This document shows positions 26,428 through 35,770 of a stretch of 64,000 bases of DNA, in pieces. Position 1 is the first letter of the stretch, and each line of letters begins with the position of its first letter. Under the pieces are notes generated by a model. That model worked only from the letters and a program-made list of their open reading frames with translations, had not been told where the DNA came from and made no database searches. The stretch is from Neoluteolibacter marinus (GTDB taxonomy: Bacteria > Verrucomicrobiota > Verrucomicrobiia > Verrucomicrobiales > Akkermansiaceae), in assembly GCF_014904755.1 (NCBI RefSeq), contig NZ_JACZFQ010000095.1, forward strand, positions 1-64,000, written 5' to 3'. The translations under genes and the position numbers were made by a program.

Positions 26428-27441
26428 ATGTTAATCGCAACGAACATGAAATCATCCACTGCATACGGCATTGCGGCATTTGTGGGAGTGGCTTCGTCCG
26501 TGCTGGCGATCGAGCCGCCCGGCGCCGCCGCACCGATCCCCCCGCAACCGAAACCGGAAGACGTCAAGGTCGTGCCGCTTGAGGCGCCGGATGCCGGCCA
26601 GGTGGTGCCCCTCGAAGATCCGAAGGCCTACCTGGGTGTCGGAACCTCGCAGGTGCCCGGCTTGTTGGGCGAACATCTCGGGCTCGATGCGGGCCAGGGC
26701 GTGGTCGTCCGTGCCTTGGATGCCAATGGTCCGGCCGCGAAGTCGGGCATCGCCCAGAACGACGTGATCACCAAGGTCGACGGCAACTCGATCGGCTCCC
26801 ATGAACAACTCCGCGACGTGATCGGCGGGATGAAACCGGACGACGAGGTCGATGTTGAATTCATCCACCGCGGCAAAGTCGGCACTGCAAAGATCGCGCT
26901 GGGGACCGCACCCGAGCTCCCGCCCGCACTGGCTGCCGGGGACGTGAAGCCGCTCGACCGCTTGTTGCTCGACGGCATGCCCCAGGATCAGGCAAAGCGG
27001 CTTCGCGAGGAGATCGAGAGAAACCTCAGGGAATTCGAGGGTGATCCTGCCGGCAATGGCGCCTTTCCCGAGCAAATGATCGGGGAGGAGATGCACAAGC
27101 GCCTCAAGATGATGCTCCAAGGCATGAACAACGCGGACGCGTTCGCGGTGCCCGGGAATGCCAACGGGGAGCTCAAGATCCGCAGTGCGGGAACTTTCCG
27201 GATGATCGATCCCGATGGCAGCGGCGTGGAACTCCGCAGCATGGACGGGGGCAAGGAAGTGCGGATTTTGGGGCCTGGTGGCAAGGTTGAGTGGGAGGGG
27301 CCCTACGACACTCCGCAGGACCGGGAAGCCGTCCCGCAGGAATACAGGCCGCGCATCGAGAAACTCAACATCGACACGGATTTCCAAGGCAACGGCTTGA
27401 AGCTGCGCTTCGGCAAGGACGTCGATCCCGACGGGGAATAA
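26428..27441 (+). CDS. exported PDZ-domain protein
   Basis: A 337-residue protein with a signal peptide that starts at ATG 26428 or 26446 (MKSSTAYGIAAFVGVASSVLA). AGGAGG at 26401-26406 is rather far from either start. Residues about 65-155 form a PDZ domain: YLGVGTSQVPG, GVVVRALDANGPAAKSGIAQ and DVITKVDGNSIGS match the HtrA-type fold. No trypsin-like protease domain is present. The rest (about 165-337) is charged with no recognised domain. It lies 39 bp after the putative anti-sigma gene and probably shares its operon. It may sense or scaffold in the periplasm; that is inference from domain and context. Confidence 0.85.
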   Translation: MLIATNMKSSTAYGIAAFVGVASSVLAIEPPGAAAPIPPQPKPEDVKVVPLEAPDAGQVVPLEDPKAYLGVGTSQVPGLLGEHLGLDAGQGVVVRALDANGPAAKSGIAQNDVITKVDGNSIGSHEQLRDVIGGMKPDDEVDVEFIHRGKVGTAKIALGTAPELPPALAAGDVKPLDRLLLDGMPQDQAKRLREEIERNLREFEGDPAGNGAFPEQMIGEEMHKRLKMMLQGMNNADAFAVPGNANGELKIRSAGTFRMIDPDGSGVELRSMDGGKEVRILGPGGKVEWEGPYDTPQDREAVPQEYRPRIEKLNIDTDFQGNGLKLRFGKDVDPDGE

Positions 27442-27461
27442 GGATTTTCAGGGAGGCTCGT

Positions 27462-27495
27462 GCACCCGTTCCGGTCGATCAGCCGGGACGGGTGC
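27462..27495. terminator. bidirectional terminator between convergent genes
   Basis: GCACCCGTTCCGG pairs with CCGGGACGGGTGC (13 pairs, one G-U) around an 8-base loop. It occupies nearly the whole gap between the PDZ gene and the convergent methyltransferase stop at 27496. No long T tract is present. Confidence 0.75.
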
Positions 27496-28398
27496 TTACG
27501 TTTCGAGCCAGATGCTTTTCAGATACGGTTCCGCGGTGAAGTCGGCAGGCATTGGCGCATGTCGGGTCTGCACCGTGCGCGGTGCCACCTCGCGGAGTTG
27601 GCGCTCGAACATGCGGGGCGACAGGGTCCTGCAGTTGGTCGAAGACAGGAGGAAGCCGCCCGGGGTAAGGCAGGCGAGCGCGAGTTCAAGCAAGCGCCCG
27701 TAGTCCTTTTCGACGCGGAACACCTTGCCGTCCTTGTCGCGGGAGAAGGTCGGCGGATCGAGGACGATCCCGGTGAAGCGCCGGCCCTGTTTCGCGAAGC
27801 GGGCGAGCCAGTGGAAGGTGTCGCCCTTGCAAAAGTAGTGTTCCGCCGGGTCGATGCCGTTGAGCTGGAAGTTCCGCTTTGCCCAGTCGAGATAGGGTTG
27901 GGCCAGATCAAGCGTGGTCGCCGTGGCTCCGGCGGATGCGGCGAAGACCGAGAAGGCTCCGGTGTAGGCGAAGGTGTTCAGCAGCGTGTCACCCGGACTC
28001 AACCGGGATCGCAATTCGGCGCGGTTGTCACGCTGGTCGAGGAAGATTCCCTGGGAGTAGCCGGATTGGAACGAGATCTCGAATTGCAGGCCGCTCTCGC
28101 CGGCGGTGAACGGCTCGTTCTGACGCGGGCCGAAGAGCGGCGTCGGAGATTCCTTCTGCTGTTGGTCGAGTCGTTTCCAATAGACCGGGCGCTGCTGGTC
28201 CTCGAGCCACGCAAGCAGCTGGGCAGGCGGCCGCCGGTCCCGTGTCGAGAGCAGCCATCGGCCGGCAAAGTCCTCGAGTTCCAGCCCCGGCAAGCCGTCG
28301 CCCTCGCCGTCAATCAGCCGGAACATGTCGGTTCCCGGGGCGCGCAGACGTGTGCGCCGGGCAAGGGCCGCTTCGAACAAATGTCGCATGGAGGGCAT
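27496..28398 (-). CDS. class I SAM-dependent methyltransferase, RlmI-like
   Basis: About 300 residues. The N-terminal part has FRLIDGEGDGLPGLELEDF, the linker domain seen in RlmI/RlmK-type 23S rRNA cytosine methyltransferases. The Rossmann domain shows GYSQGIFLDQRDNR, then DTLLNTFAYTGAFSVFAA (SAM-binding motif I), TLDLAQ (motif II) and the IVLDPPTFSR catalytic DPP motif. The PUA domain of longer family members is missing or reduced, and length is shorter than E. coli RlmI. Several ATGs (28404, 28398, 28389) could start it; I chose the middle one. It is divergent from the phosphohexomutase gene with only about 40 bp between, so each promoter must lie partly inside the neighbour. Confidence 0.85.
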   Translation of the reverse strand: MPSMRHLFEAALARRTRLRAPGTDMFRLIDGEGDGLPGLELEDFAGRWLLSTRDRRPPAQLLAWLEDQQRPVYWKRLDQQQKESPTPLFGPRQNEPFTAGESGLQFEISFQSGYSQGIFLDQRDNRAELRSRLSPGDTLLNTFAYTGAFSVFAASAGATATTLDLAQPYLDWAKRNFQLNGIDPAEHYFCKGDTFHWLARFAKQGRRFTGIVLDPPTFSRDKDGKVFRVEKDYGRLLELALACLTPGGFLLSSTNCRTLSPRMFERQLREVAPRTVQTRHAPMPADFTAEPYLKSIWLET

Positions 28399-28435
28399 TG
28401 CCATGAGGGATCGACCCGCTACCATCCAGCGCGAA

Positions 28436-30367
28436 ATGAGCGACCTCGCCTCCCAACTCGATCAGGCCCTCAAGGATGGCCACCTACTTGAAAGCTCCCG
28501 CACCAACATCGATCTCTTGTTGCGTGGCTCGGCTTCGCCGGTCGCAGAGGCTGCCGTCACCGAACTCGCCGCGGCGGGACAGTGGGAAGAGCTGAACGAC
28601 CGTTTCTTCAAGACGCTGGCATTCGGCACCGGCGGGTTGCGGGGCCGGACGATCGGCCGGGTGGTCACCGGGGCGGAGCAGGGGAAGGGCGGGCCGAACG
28701 AGCGCCCGGAGCATCCTTGTGCCGGCACCGCGACGATGAATTTCTTCAATGTCTCGCGCGCGGTCCGGGGCTTGATCCGCTATGCGAAGCGGCATGTCGG
28801 CTCTTCGCGGAGGCCGAAGCTGGTGTTCGCCCACGATACCCGCCACTTCTCGCGCGACTTTGCGGAGTTCTGCGCCAAAACGGCGGCCGAACTGGGGTGC
28901 GACGCCTACCTTTTCGAGTCCGGCCGGGCGACGCCCGAGCTCTCCTTCGCGGTGCGTGACCTGCGGGCCGATGCCGGGGTCGTGCTGACGGCCAGCCATA
29001 ACCCGGCCCACGACAACGGCTTCAAGGCCTACTTCAACGAAGGTGCCCAGATCGTCGAACCCCATGCCTCCGCGATCATCGCCGAGGTCAACGCACTCGA
29101 CAGTGAGATCTTCGAGCCGCTGCCGGCATCGGAGCAGGGGACGGTGACCACGATCGGTGCCGACCTCGACCGGCGCTACATGGACCGCCTCAAGTCCCTG
29201 TTGATGCGGCCGGAATTGCTGGAAGGTAGCAAGACGCGGGTGGTCTACACCAATCTGCACGGCGTCGGCGGGGTGATCATCGTGCCTTTGCTCCGGGAGC
29301 TGGGTTTTGAGGTGATCACCGTGCCGGAACAGGACATCCAGGACGGTCGCTTCCCGACGGTGGAGTCGCCGAACCCCGAGAACGGCCCGGCCTTGAAGAT
29401 GGCGGTCGACCTCGCCGACAAGGAGAAAGCGGAAATCGTCATCGGCACCGATCCGGACAACGACCGCATGGGCGTCGCGGTTCGGGACGGCGCCGGCAAG
29501 ATGCGGCTTCTGACCGGAAACCAGATCGGTTCGCTGATGGCCTGGTATCGGGCCAAGACCGCTTTCGAGATCGGCTGGCTGAACGACACGACCCGGGCCC
29601 GCGCCTTGTTCGTGAAAACCTATGTGACCACCGAGTTGCAGCGCGCGATCGCCGACCACTACGGGATCGGTGTGGTCGACACGCTGACGGGCTTCAAGTA
29701 CATCGCGGAGAAGCTGCGCAAGTATGAGGATGCCATTCCTGCCGACAAGAAGGGTGTCGACTACCGGTCCCTCGACGAGGCGACGACCCGCACCCTGCGG
29801 TTGGAATACTCGCGCTTCTTCCTTTTCGGCGGCGAGGAGAGCTACGGCTATCTCGGCTGCGACTTTGTCCGGGACAAGGATGGCAATGGCGCCGCCGTGA
29901 TGTTCGCGGAGGTCGCGGCCTACGCGAAGTCGATCGGCAAGACGATCGCCGACCTGCTGGACGACATCTTCACCCAGTTCGGCTACCACGAGGAGCGTGG
30001 CAAATCGCTGGTGATGGAGGGGGCCGACGGGGCGTCGAAGATCCAGGCCCTGGCCGGTTCCTATTCGGTGCAACCACCGGAAGAGGTCGATGGCAGCAAG
30101 GTGTCGCGGATCCGCGATTTCGCCACCCAGGACCTCTTCGACGAGGAAGGCGATGCCCTGCCCAAGGAGAAGATGCTGTTTGTCGATCTGGAGGACGGGC
30201 GATCGTTTGCGGTCCGGCCGTCGGGCACGGAGCCGAAGATCAAGTTCTACCTTTTCGGCAAGGATTCGCCCGCAGAGGACCTCGCTGCCTCGAAGGCCAA
30301 GGTGTCGGCGGCGCTCGACAGCTTGTGGTCCGCGATCGAAGCCGACGCAAAGGCCCGGATGGCGTGA
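28436..30367 (+). CDS. phosphoglucomutase/phosphomannomutase family enzyme
   Basis: About 643 residues; interconverts hexose 1- and 6-phosphates. All family signatures are present: FGTGGLRG near the N-terminus, TASHNPAHDNG with the phosphoserine, the metal loop GTDPDNDRMG, the sugar-recognition loop GGEESYG, and the phosphate-binding RPSGTEPK near the C-terminus. Length is above E. coli Pgm and nearer the long PgcA type, because of an insert around residues 50-110. Start chosen at MSDLASQL (28436); an in-frame ATG at 28403 would add 11 residues. It may feed glycogen, cell-wall or surface sugar pathways. Glucose versus mannose preference cannot be read from the sequence. Confidence 0.93.
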   Translation: MSDLASQLDQALKDGHLLESSRTNIDLLLRGSASPVAEAAVTELAAAGQWEELNDRFFKTLAFGTGGLRGRTIGRVVTGAEQGKGGPNERPEHPCAGTATMNFFNVSRAVRGLIRYAKRHVGSSRRPKLVFAHDTRHFSRDFAEFCAKTAAELGCDAYLFESGRATPELSFAVRDLRADAGVVLTASHNPAHDNGFKAYFNEGAQIVEPHASAIIAEVNALDSEIFEPLPASEQGTVTTIGADLDRRYMDRLKSLLMRPELLEGSKTRVVYTNLHGVGGVIIVPLLRELGFEVITVPEQDIQDGRFPTVESPNPENGPALKMAVDLADKEKAEIVIGTDPDNDRMGVAVRDGAGKMRLLTGNQIGSLMAWYRAKTAFEIGWLNDTTRARALFVKTYVTTELQRAIADHYGIGVVDTLTGFKYIAEKLRKYEDAIPADKKGVDYRSLDEATTRTLRLEYSRFFLFGGEESYGYLGCDFVRDKDGNGAAVMFAEVAAYAKSIGKTIADLLDDIFTQFGYHEERGKSLVMEGADGASKIQALAGSYSVQPPEEVDGSKVSRIRDFATQDLFDEEGDALPKEKMLFVDLEDGRSFAVRPSGTEPKIKFYLFGKDSPAEDLAASKAKVSAALDSLWSAIEADAKARMA

Positions 30368-30437
30368 AACGCGCGCTCCGGCGGGTGTGAATGGCTGCGC
30401 GTGACCGCGGCGTTCCGAGGAGCGGATTCGTGCAACC

Positions 30438-32183
30438 ATGAGAAAGTCCCAGCGCCTGCTTCGTCCTCTTGCCGCTCTTGCCAGTGGCTTGGGGATGGTC
30501 TTCCTGTTTCCGCCGTTTCACGCGGTCGGGTTGGTGTGGATCACGCTGGTTCCCTTGCTTGCGGCCTTGTGGAGCCTCGGCGAAACGCGGCGGAAGCGAA
30601 GGGCATTCGTGTTCGGCTATTTGAGCGGGGTGGCGTTTTTCCTGCCCACGCTCACCTGGCTGCGTGAAGTCAGCGGCCTCGGCTGGGTGGTGGTCGCCCT
30701 TTACCTCGCGGTCTATCCGGCAATGTGGGCGGTGTTCGCGGCCACTTGGGGCAATCCTTGGCGGAATCCGCCTGCCCCGGATGCGGGAAGCCGGGCGGTC
30801 ACCTTGCACAGCTTGCGCCATGCCTTTGCCTGTGCCTCGGTTTGGGCGGGATTCGAACTCTTGCGGGGCTGGATGTTCACCGGCTTCAGCTGGAACACCC
30901 TCGGGGTCGCTTTCCACGAGACCCCGGTGATCGCCCAGGCGGCGGATCTTCTCGGTGCCACGGGACTTTCGTTCCTGCCGGTGTTCCTCCAGGCGGTCAT
31001 CGTCCAGGTGGTTCGACGGATGAAGGAGGGCATCGGGCGTCGCCAGCCGCGCTTCGATTTCCTGGTCGCGGCGGTCCTGCTGGCGGCGGTCACGAGCTAC
31101 GGGGTCTTCCGCCTGGCCTCCGTGGGCAAAGGCGAGAGCATCCGGCTGAAAGCCCTGCTGGTGCAGCTCAATATTCCCCAGGAGGCATCCAGGCAGCTGA
31201 TGTCGGCCACGGATATCCACCTCGGCTACGAGGATGTGACTCTTTCCGCCTTGGACCGGATTGCCGAGAGCGACCAGGAGCGCTTGCAGGCGGCAATGCA
31301 GGACGGCGACGAGGGGGGGATTGAACTCAAGACGCCGGATTGGATCGTGTGGCCGGAAACCGCATTGACCGGCAGGATCCTGCAGACCGACTCCGGTCAG
31401 TGGGCCATGGGGATGGAAAACCGGATCACCATTGACCGGATCCGTTCCGCCGGGGAATTCACCCTGGTGATGGGGGTGAACGAAATTGAAGGCGAGGAGG
31501 TCGATGAGGGGTTCGTGATGAAACCCGACGCCCGGATTTTTAACTCGCTCGCCGTCCTTTCCCCGGACGAAGGGCTGCAGACCTTCCGGAAGCATCATCT
31601 GGTGATCTTCGGCGAATACATACCCTTGGTCGACAAGCTGCCGTTCCTCGCGGAGATCTACAAGCAGCAGGCGGGGGTTGAATACGGGGGTGCCTTCAGC
31701 CCGGGCGAGGGAACGGAACCGCTTGCGCTTGATCTCCGGGGCGAAACGGTCGGCTTGGTTCCCGCGGTCTGTTTCGAGGATACCGTGGCCCGGTTGATGC
31801 GGAAGTTCGTGCGCAAGGGGCCGCAGATCATCGTGAACGTGACCAACGACGGTTGGTTCAAGGAGAGCCAGGGGGCCGCCCAGCATTTCGCGAATGCCCG
31901 GTTCCGGGCGATCGAGCTGCGGCGGCCGATGCTGCGATGCGCGAATACCGGGGTGTCGGCGGCGGTCACCGCGACCGGGGTCACCGCATCGCCAAACGGC
32001 GGGCCGGTCCAGGAGCTCAGGGACGACCATGGCAGCACCTTCACCCGCGGCTCGATGCTGGTGGAGCTCGACATCCCGAAGGATCCGCCGACCTCGTTGT
32101 ATGCCGTGATCGGCGATTGGGGCGTTGCCGCGCTGGCGTTTGCGGGAGTCCTGCTGACAATCCGGCGGAAGCCGGTGTCCTAG
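30438..32183 (+). CDS. lnt: apolipoprotein N-acyltransferase
   Basis: A 581-residue inner-membrane enzyme that adds the third acyl chain to lipoproteins. The N-terminal half has six to seven membrane segments (about 12-245). The nitrilase-like periplasmic domain (about 250-540) carries the catalytic triad: Glu in VWPETAL, Lys in RKHHLVIFGEYIP, Cys in VPAVCFED. A last membrane helix near 555-575 precedes the end RRKPVS. Size is slightly above the E. coli enzyme (512) because of an insert around 250-310. The stop overlaps that of the convergent gene at 32180. Confidence 0.94.
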   Translation: MRKSQRLLRPLAALASGLGMVFLFPPFHAVGLVWITLVPLLAALWSLGETRRKRRAFVFGYLSGVAFFLPTLTWLREVSGLGWVVVALYLAVYPAMWAVFAATWGNPWRNPPAPDAGSRAVTLHSLRHAFACASVWAGFELLRGWMFTGFSWNTLGVAFHETPVIAQAADLLGATGLSFLPVFLQAVIVQVVRRMKEGIGRRQPRFDFLVAAVLLAAVTSYGVFRLASVGKGESIRLKALLVQLNIPQEASRQLMSATDIHLGYEDVTLSALDRIAESDQERLQAAMQDGDEGGIELKTPDWIVWPETALTGRILQTDSGQWAMGMENRITIDRIRSAGEFTLVMGVNEIEGEEVDEGFVMKPDARIFNSLAVLSPDEGLQTFRKHHLVIFGEYIPLVDKLPFLAEIYKQQAGVEYGGAFSPGEGTEPLALDLRGETVGLVPAVCFEDTVARLMRKFVRKGPQIIVNVTNDGWFKESQGAAQHFANARFRAIELRRPMLRCANTGVSAAVTATGVTASPNGGPVQELRDDHGSTFTRGSMLVELDIPKDPPTSLYAVIGDWGVAALAFAGVLLTIRRKPVS

Positions 32184-32725
32184 AAGGGCCAGACGGTGCT
32201 CCAAACGCTGGCCTTGGCACAGCGGATGACTTCCTCCTCGTCGTCGAGCCGTTTCAGGGCGCGGCTTGCCTGCAGGGCCTCGGTTCCGCGAGCAACCGCC
32301 CGCCATTCGATGGCCAGCCCGGTGAGGCGCAGCAAGGTCCACATGGCAACCACGGCAATGGCCCCCGCGATCGCCCAGCCGGCAGGCACCCGTTTCGAGA
32401 GGATGCCGAAAAAACCGACGATGCCGGCCAGCGCGGGCAGGGCTTTGGTCAAGAAGGCACCCTTGATGCGCGCTTTTGCCTGCAGGTTGCCGTCGCGTTC
32501 AAGCAACAGCAGGCCGCACTCCCGCAAGGAGTTTCCCAAGGCGGCGGCGTGGGTGTCACTGCCCTTGCGTCCGGCGGGCAGGCCGAGGCGTTCGCGGAGT
32601 TGCCGGGCAGTGGTGCCGCAATCGCGGCGCATCCCCTGCAACTGGACGCGGGTCCAGAACCAGTGTCGCCCGAGCCACGCGCCGACCAGCGGCAGGAGGG
32701 AGAGGATGAGAACGACTTTCCACAC
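32180..32725 (-). CDS. membrane protein of unknown function
   Basis: A 181-residue protein with an N-terminal hydrophobic helix (about 3-18), a basic cytoplasmic-looking loop (about 30-90), and two membrane helices (about 93-110 and 115-135). The C-terminal tail is acidic then ends WSTVWPF. I do not recognise a family. It follows hrpB by 12 bp on the same strand and may be co-transcribed. Its stop codon shares a CTAG with the lnt stop on the other strand. Confidence 0.7.
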   Translation of the reverse strand: MWKVVLILSLLPLVGAWLGRHWFWTRVQLQGMRRDCGTTARQLRERLGLPAGRKGSDTHAAALGNSLRECGLLLLERDGNLQAKARIKGAFLTKALPALAGIVGFFGILSKRVPAGWAIAGAIAVVAMWTLLRLTGLAIEWRAVARGTEALQASRALKRLDDEEEVIRCAKASVWSTVWPF

Positions 32726-32737
32726 GACCGGGGCAGC

Positions 32738-35404
32738 TCAGCGTTTCCCGCCACCCGCGGCAAGCCATGCCTTCGGGTCGTCCGGCCACGGTTGCTTCGG
32801 ATAGCGGCCCGCGAGGTCCTTTTTCATCTGGGCGTAGCCGCCGGACCAGAAGCTCGCGAGGTCGCGGGTCATCTGCCATGGCCGCATGTTCGGCGCCAGC
32901 ACGTGGACCAGGAGCGGCACCCGCTGGTTCGCGATGGCAGGGGTTTCCCAGACACCGAACAGATCGCGGACCCGCAGGCCGATCCAAGGATCCTTGCCGA
33001 TCTCGTAGGTGATCTTCGGATTCTGGCCGTTGGCCAAGGTGATCCGTTCCGGTGCATAGGCATCCAGGGCCGCCCGTTGCGGTGCGCTCAACCATTCGCG
33101 CAAGACCGGCCAAACCGGACGCTCCTTGATGTCCTTGTAGCCGAGCGCGCCGTGGCAGATCTGCGCGACGGCTGCCGCGCGGTCCTCGTCGCTCCAGCCG
33201 GGAAGTTCGAGCTCCGGCATCCATTGACCAAGGCACGAAAGGCGGGCGCACCACTGGTCGACGGCGGCATCCCACTTCTTGAGCAGCAATTCGCCCGAAA
33301 GGACCCGCGTGGCCAGCAATTCTGCAGCCGCGTCGAGGTTGACGCCGTGGTCGCTTTCCTTGGCCTCGAGGACAAGGTCGCGGAAGCGGGTCTCCTTGCG
33401 CGCGACCACCCGACGACGAGGCTCGTCGTAGCTCGCGCCGTCACAAATTGAAAAATCATCCGGGAACAAGTCCCTCAACCAAGAAGGGTCGATCGCAGTG
33501 GCGCGCCGGAGCTGGACGGTGACTTCGCGGCCCTCAACCTCCGTGATCTCGGCGGCGACGAAGGCGGCGGCATCCTTGGCGGCACTCTCGTCATCAAGCT
33601 TGCCTTTGCGCTTGCCGACCACCCGGCAAGCCAAGGTCGCGCCACCAAAGCGCACGCCGAGCCGGTCGCTGAACGAGGCCAGCATGGCGCGGCCAACCGC
33701 CTCGCGGTTCGCCTGGAAATCGATCGTGCCGAGCGGCCACCCGCGCCGCAAGGCGAGTTGCTCGAGCCGCCGGAGCCCCTGCGCAACCTCCCGCGCGCCG
33801 CGACCATGGATTCCGAGCGGGGCACAGCGACGCGGATCGAAGTCCATCCCCGCAGCCGAGTCGAAGGCCCGCCACTCGGCCTCGAAGTCGCTGGCGTCGC
33901 CGGCGAAGACGAAGTCTTTCCTGCCGATGCCTCCGCGTTTCGAGACGAAGATCCCTTCGCCCTGAACCGCCGCGGCGATGAACGCCATCTCCGCCAGGCA
34001 GCCCTGTTCGACCCCGGCCAGCATCAGACGGGCATAGCGCGGTTCCAGCGGCAGCGATGCCATATGACGACCTTCTTCCGTCAATTCTCCCGCGGCATCC
34101 AGCGCGCCGAGGTCATGGAGCAACGACTCCGCCCGGCCGAGGCTTTCTTCCAACGGAGCATCGAGCCACCGGAATCCGCGGACGTCACGGATGCCCGCGG
34201 ATTTCAGCAACAGGACGGTTTCCGCAAGGTCAACCCGGCGCACTTCCGGGGCGTCGAACGCCTCCCGGCGGGCGTGCTCGTTTTCGCTCCACAACCGGAA
34301 ACAACGCCCGGGGCCGGTGCGTCCGGCCCGTCCGGCCCGCTGCTCCGCCGATGCACGAGAAATCTTCCGGATCAGGAGGGTGTCAATGCCGCGTCGCGGG
34401 TCGAAGCTCGCCTCGCGAGCCAGTCCGGCATCGATTACCGTGCGGACGCCCTCGATCGTCAGGGACGTCTCGGCGACGTTGGTCGAGACGATGATTTTCG
34501 GCCGCTTCCCCGGCGACACGGCGGCCTCCTGGGCCGCCGGGGGAAGCCCGCCGTGGAGGGGGAAAATGTCATGGCTACGGGTGAAGGATGCATTTTGCAG
34601 GGCTTCCACCGTCTTGCGGATCTCGTGCATGCCGGGAAGGAAGCAGAGGACGTCCCCCGCATCGGGCTGAGCGAGAGCCTCTTTGCAAACCGTGGCAACC
34701 TTCTCCCAAACGGGCGTTTCCCGCGGCGGGCCGCCGCGCCGGTCGTGGGCTTTTGGACCTCCGGCCCGGTAGGAGATATCAATCGGGAAGGTCCTCCCGC
34801 CGGCTTCGAGCTGGGTTGCCGGGGCCAGATAGCTGCCAAGCTCCCGGGTATCGAGCGTGGCCGACATGACCAGCACGCGCAGGTCGGACCGGGAAGCTTC
34901 CTGCAAATCAAGGCAGCGACCGAGGGTGACGTCGACGGCAAGTCGTCGTTCATGGAACTCATCGAAAACCACAGCACCGACGCCCGACAGCCCCGGATCA
35001 TCCTGTAGCCAGCGTTGGAAGACCCCGTCGGTCATGTAGATCAGGCGGGTGTCTCGACCGTACTTTGTGTCGAAACGCACTGCGTAGCCGACTTCGTGGC
35101 CGATCGATCCACCCCGCAGCTTCGCCACCCAGCCGGCGAGGAGCCGTGCGGCCATGCGCCGGGGCTCGATGACCAGGATCTTGCCGGGAATGCCGGCATC
35201 GAGCAGCATGCCGGGAACGGCCGTCGATTTTCCCGATCCGGTCGGCGCTTTCAGAAGCAGACGGTCGTTCCGTCCGGGAGAAACCGCTGCCATCAACTCT
35301 TCTTCGATCTCGTGAACCGGCAATCGCACGGCCTGCGGATAGCGGGGGAATCCGGGAATGAAAACCGCCAAGAAGCTCCGGGCGGAAGTTCCTGGTCGCC
35401 CCAT
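32738..35404 (-). CDS. hrpB: ATP-dependent helicase HrpB
   Basis: An 888-residue DEAH-family helicase. LPVHEIEEEL near residue 28 is the family's typical opening. Walker A is APTGSGKST (about 52-60), with motif Ia IEPRRMAA. Motif II is DEFH in place of DEAH, motif III MSATLD, and motif V STNVAETSLTIEGV, with RAGRAGRTGPG as motif VI. A ratchet/HA2 region follows and the C-terminal domain carries the HrpB signature region with RPVWPVLREWLS. The ORF begins with about 25 residues before the conserved part; ATG 35404 is used although a GTG nearer LPVHEI is possible. The substrate in bacteria is poorly known; roles in mRNA processing have been reported for relatives. Confidence 0.93.
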   Translation of the reverse strand: MGRPGTSARSFLAVFIPGFPRYPQAVRLPVHEIEEELMAAVSPGRNDRLLLKAPTGSGKSTAVPGMLLDAGIPGKILVIEPRRMAARLLAGWVAKLRGGSIGHEVGYAVRFDTKYGRDTRLIYMTDGVFQRWLQDDPGLSGVGAVVFDEFHERRLAVDVTLGRCLDLQEASRSDLRVLVMSATLDTRELGSYLAPATQLEAGGRTFPIDISYRAGGPKAHDRRGGPPRETPVWEKVATVCKEALAQPDAGDVLCFLPGMHEIRKTVEALQNASFTRSHDIFPLHGGLPPAAQEAAVSPGKRPKIIVSTNVAETSLTIEGVRTVIDAGLAREASFDPRRGIDTLLIRKISRASAEQRAGRAGRTGPGRCFRLWSENEHARREAFDAPEVRRVDLAETVLLLKSAGIRDVRGFRWLDAPLEESLGRAESLLHDLGALDAAGELTEEGRHMASLPLEPRYARLMLAGVEQGCLAEMAFIAAAVQGEGIFVSKRGGIGRKDFVFAGDASDFEAEWRAFDSAAGMDFDPRRCAPLGIHGRGAREVAQGLRRLEQLALRRGWPLGTIDFQANREAVGRAMLASFSDRLGVRFGGATLACRVVGKRKGKLDDESAAKDAAAFVAAEITEVEGREVTVQLRRATAIDPSWLRDLFPDDFSICDGASYDEPRRRVVARKETRFRDLVLEAKESDHGVNLDAAAELLATRVLSGELLLKKWDAAVDQWCARLSCLGQWMPELELPGWSDEDRAAAVAQICHGALGYKDIKERPVWPVLREWLSAPQRAALDAYAPERITLANGQNPKITYEIGKDPWIGLRVRDLFGVWETPAIANQRVPLLVHVLAPNMRPWQMTRDLASFWSGGYAQMKKDLAGRYPKQPWPDDPKAWLAAGGGKR

Positions 35405-35533
35405 CCGGCTCCAACGCGGGGGTCTCAGTGGTGAATTGCCTCCGCATGCCGTTACAAATCGGGACGAAAGGCGACGCTGTCCGAGACCGTTATTCCCATT
35501 GCAAGCCGCCGGGGGCGGTCCTACTCTTCATTC

Positions 35534-35770
35534 ATGAACACTTCGTTCGCATTCATCGGCGGCCTCGGCGGCCAGGAGATGGTCGTCATCTTCCTCATCG
35601 TCCTTCTTCTCTTCGGTGCAAAGAAACTGCCCGAGCTCGCCCGCGGCGTGGGCAAGAGCATGGGTGAATTCAAGAAGGCCCGCGAGGACTTCGAGCGCGA
35701 GATTACCCGCGCCGAGGACGAGGTGAAGATCAAGGAGGCCGCTGGCAAGGAGGCCCACGAGAAGGCCTGA
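35534..35770 (+). CDS. tatA: twin-arginine translocase subunit TatA/TatE
   Basis: A 78-residue protein with one membrane helix (about 15-29, EMVVIFLIVLLLFGAKKLPE) containing the FGxKKLPE hinge typical of TatA, followed by the amphipathic helix ARGVGKSMGEFKKA and a charged, acidic and basic tail. It forms the pore-like assembly for folded-protein export. No tatC is adjacent; it is followed directly (0-bp gap) by a lipoprotein gene. TatB is unlikely because of the short length and hinge sequence. Confidence 0.93.
   Translation: MNTSFAFIGGLGGQEMVVIFLIVLLLFGAKKLPELARGVGKSMGEFKKAREDFEREITRAEDEVKIKEAAGKEAHEKA

Noticed and set aside
28484-32342. Two long minus-strand frames across the phosphohexomutase and lnt genes
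   Set aside because: Both oppose well-identified enzymes with complete active-site motifs; the minus-strand translations show no domains.
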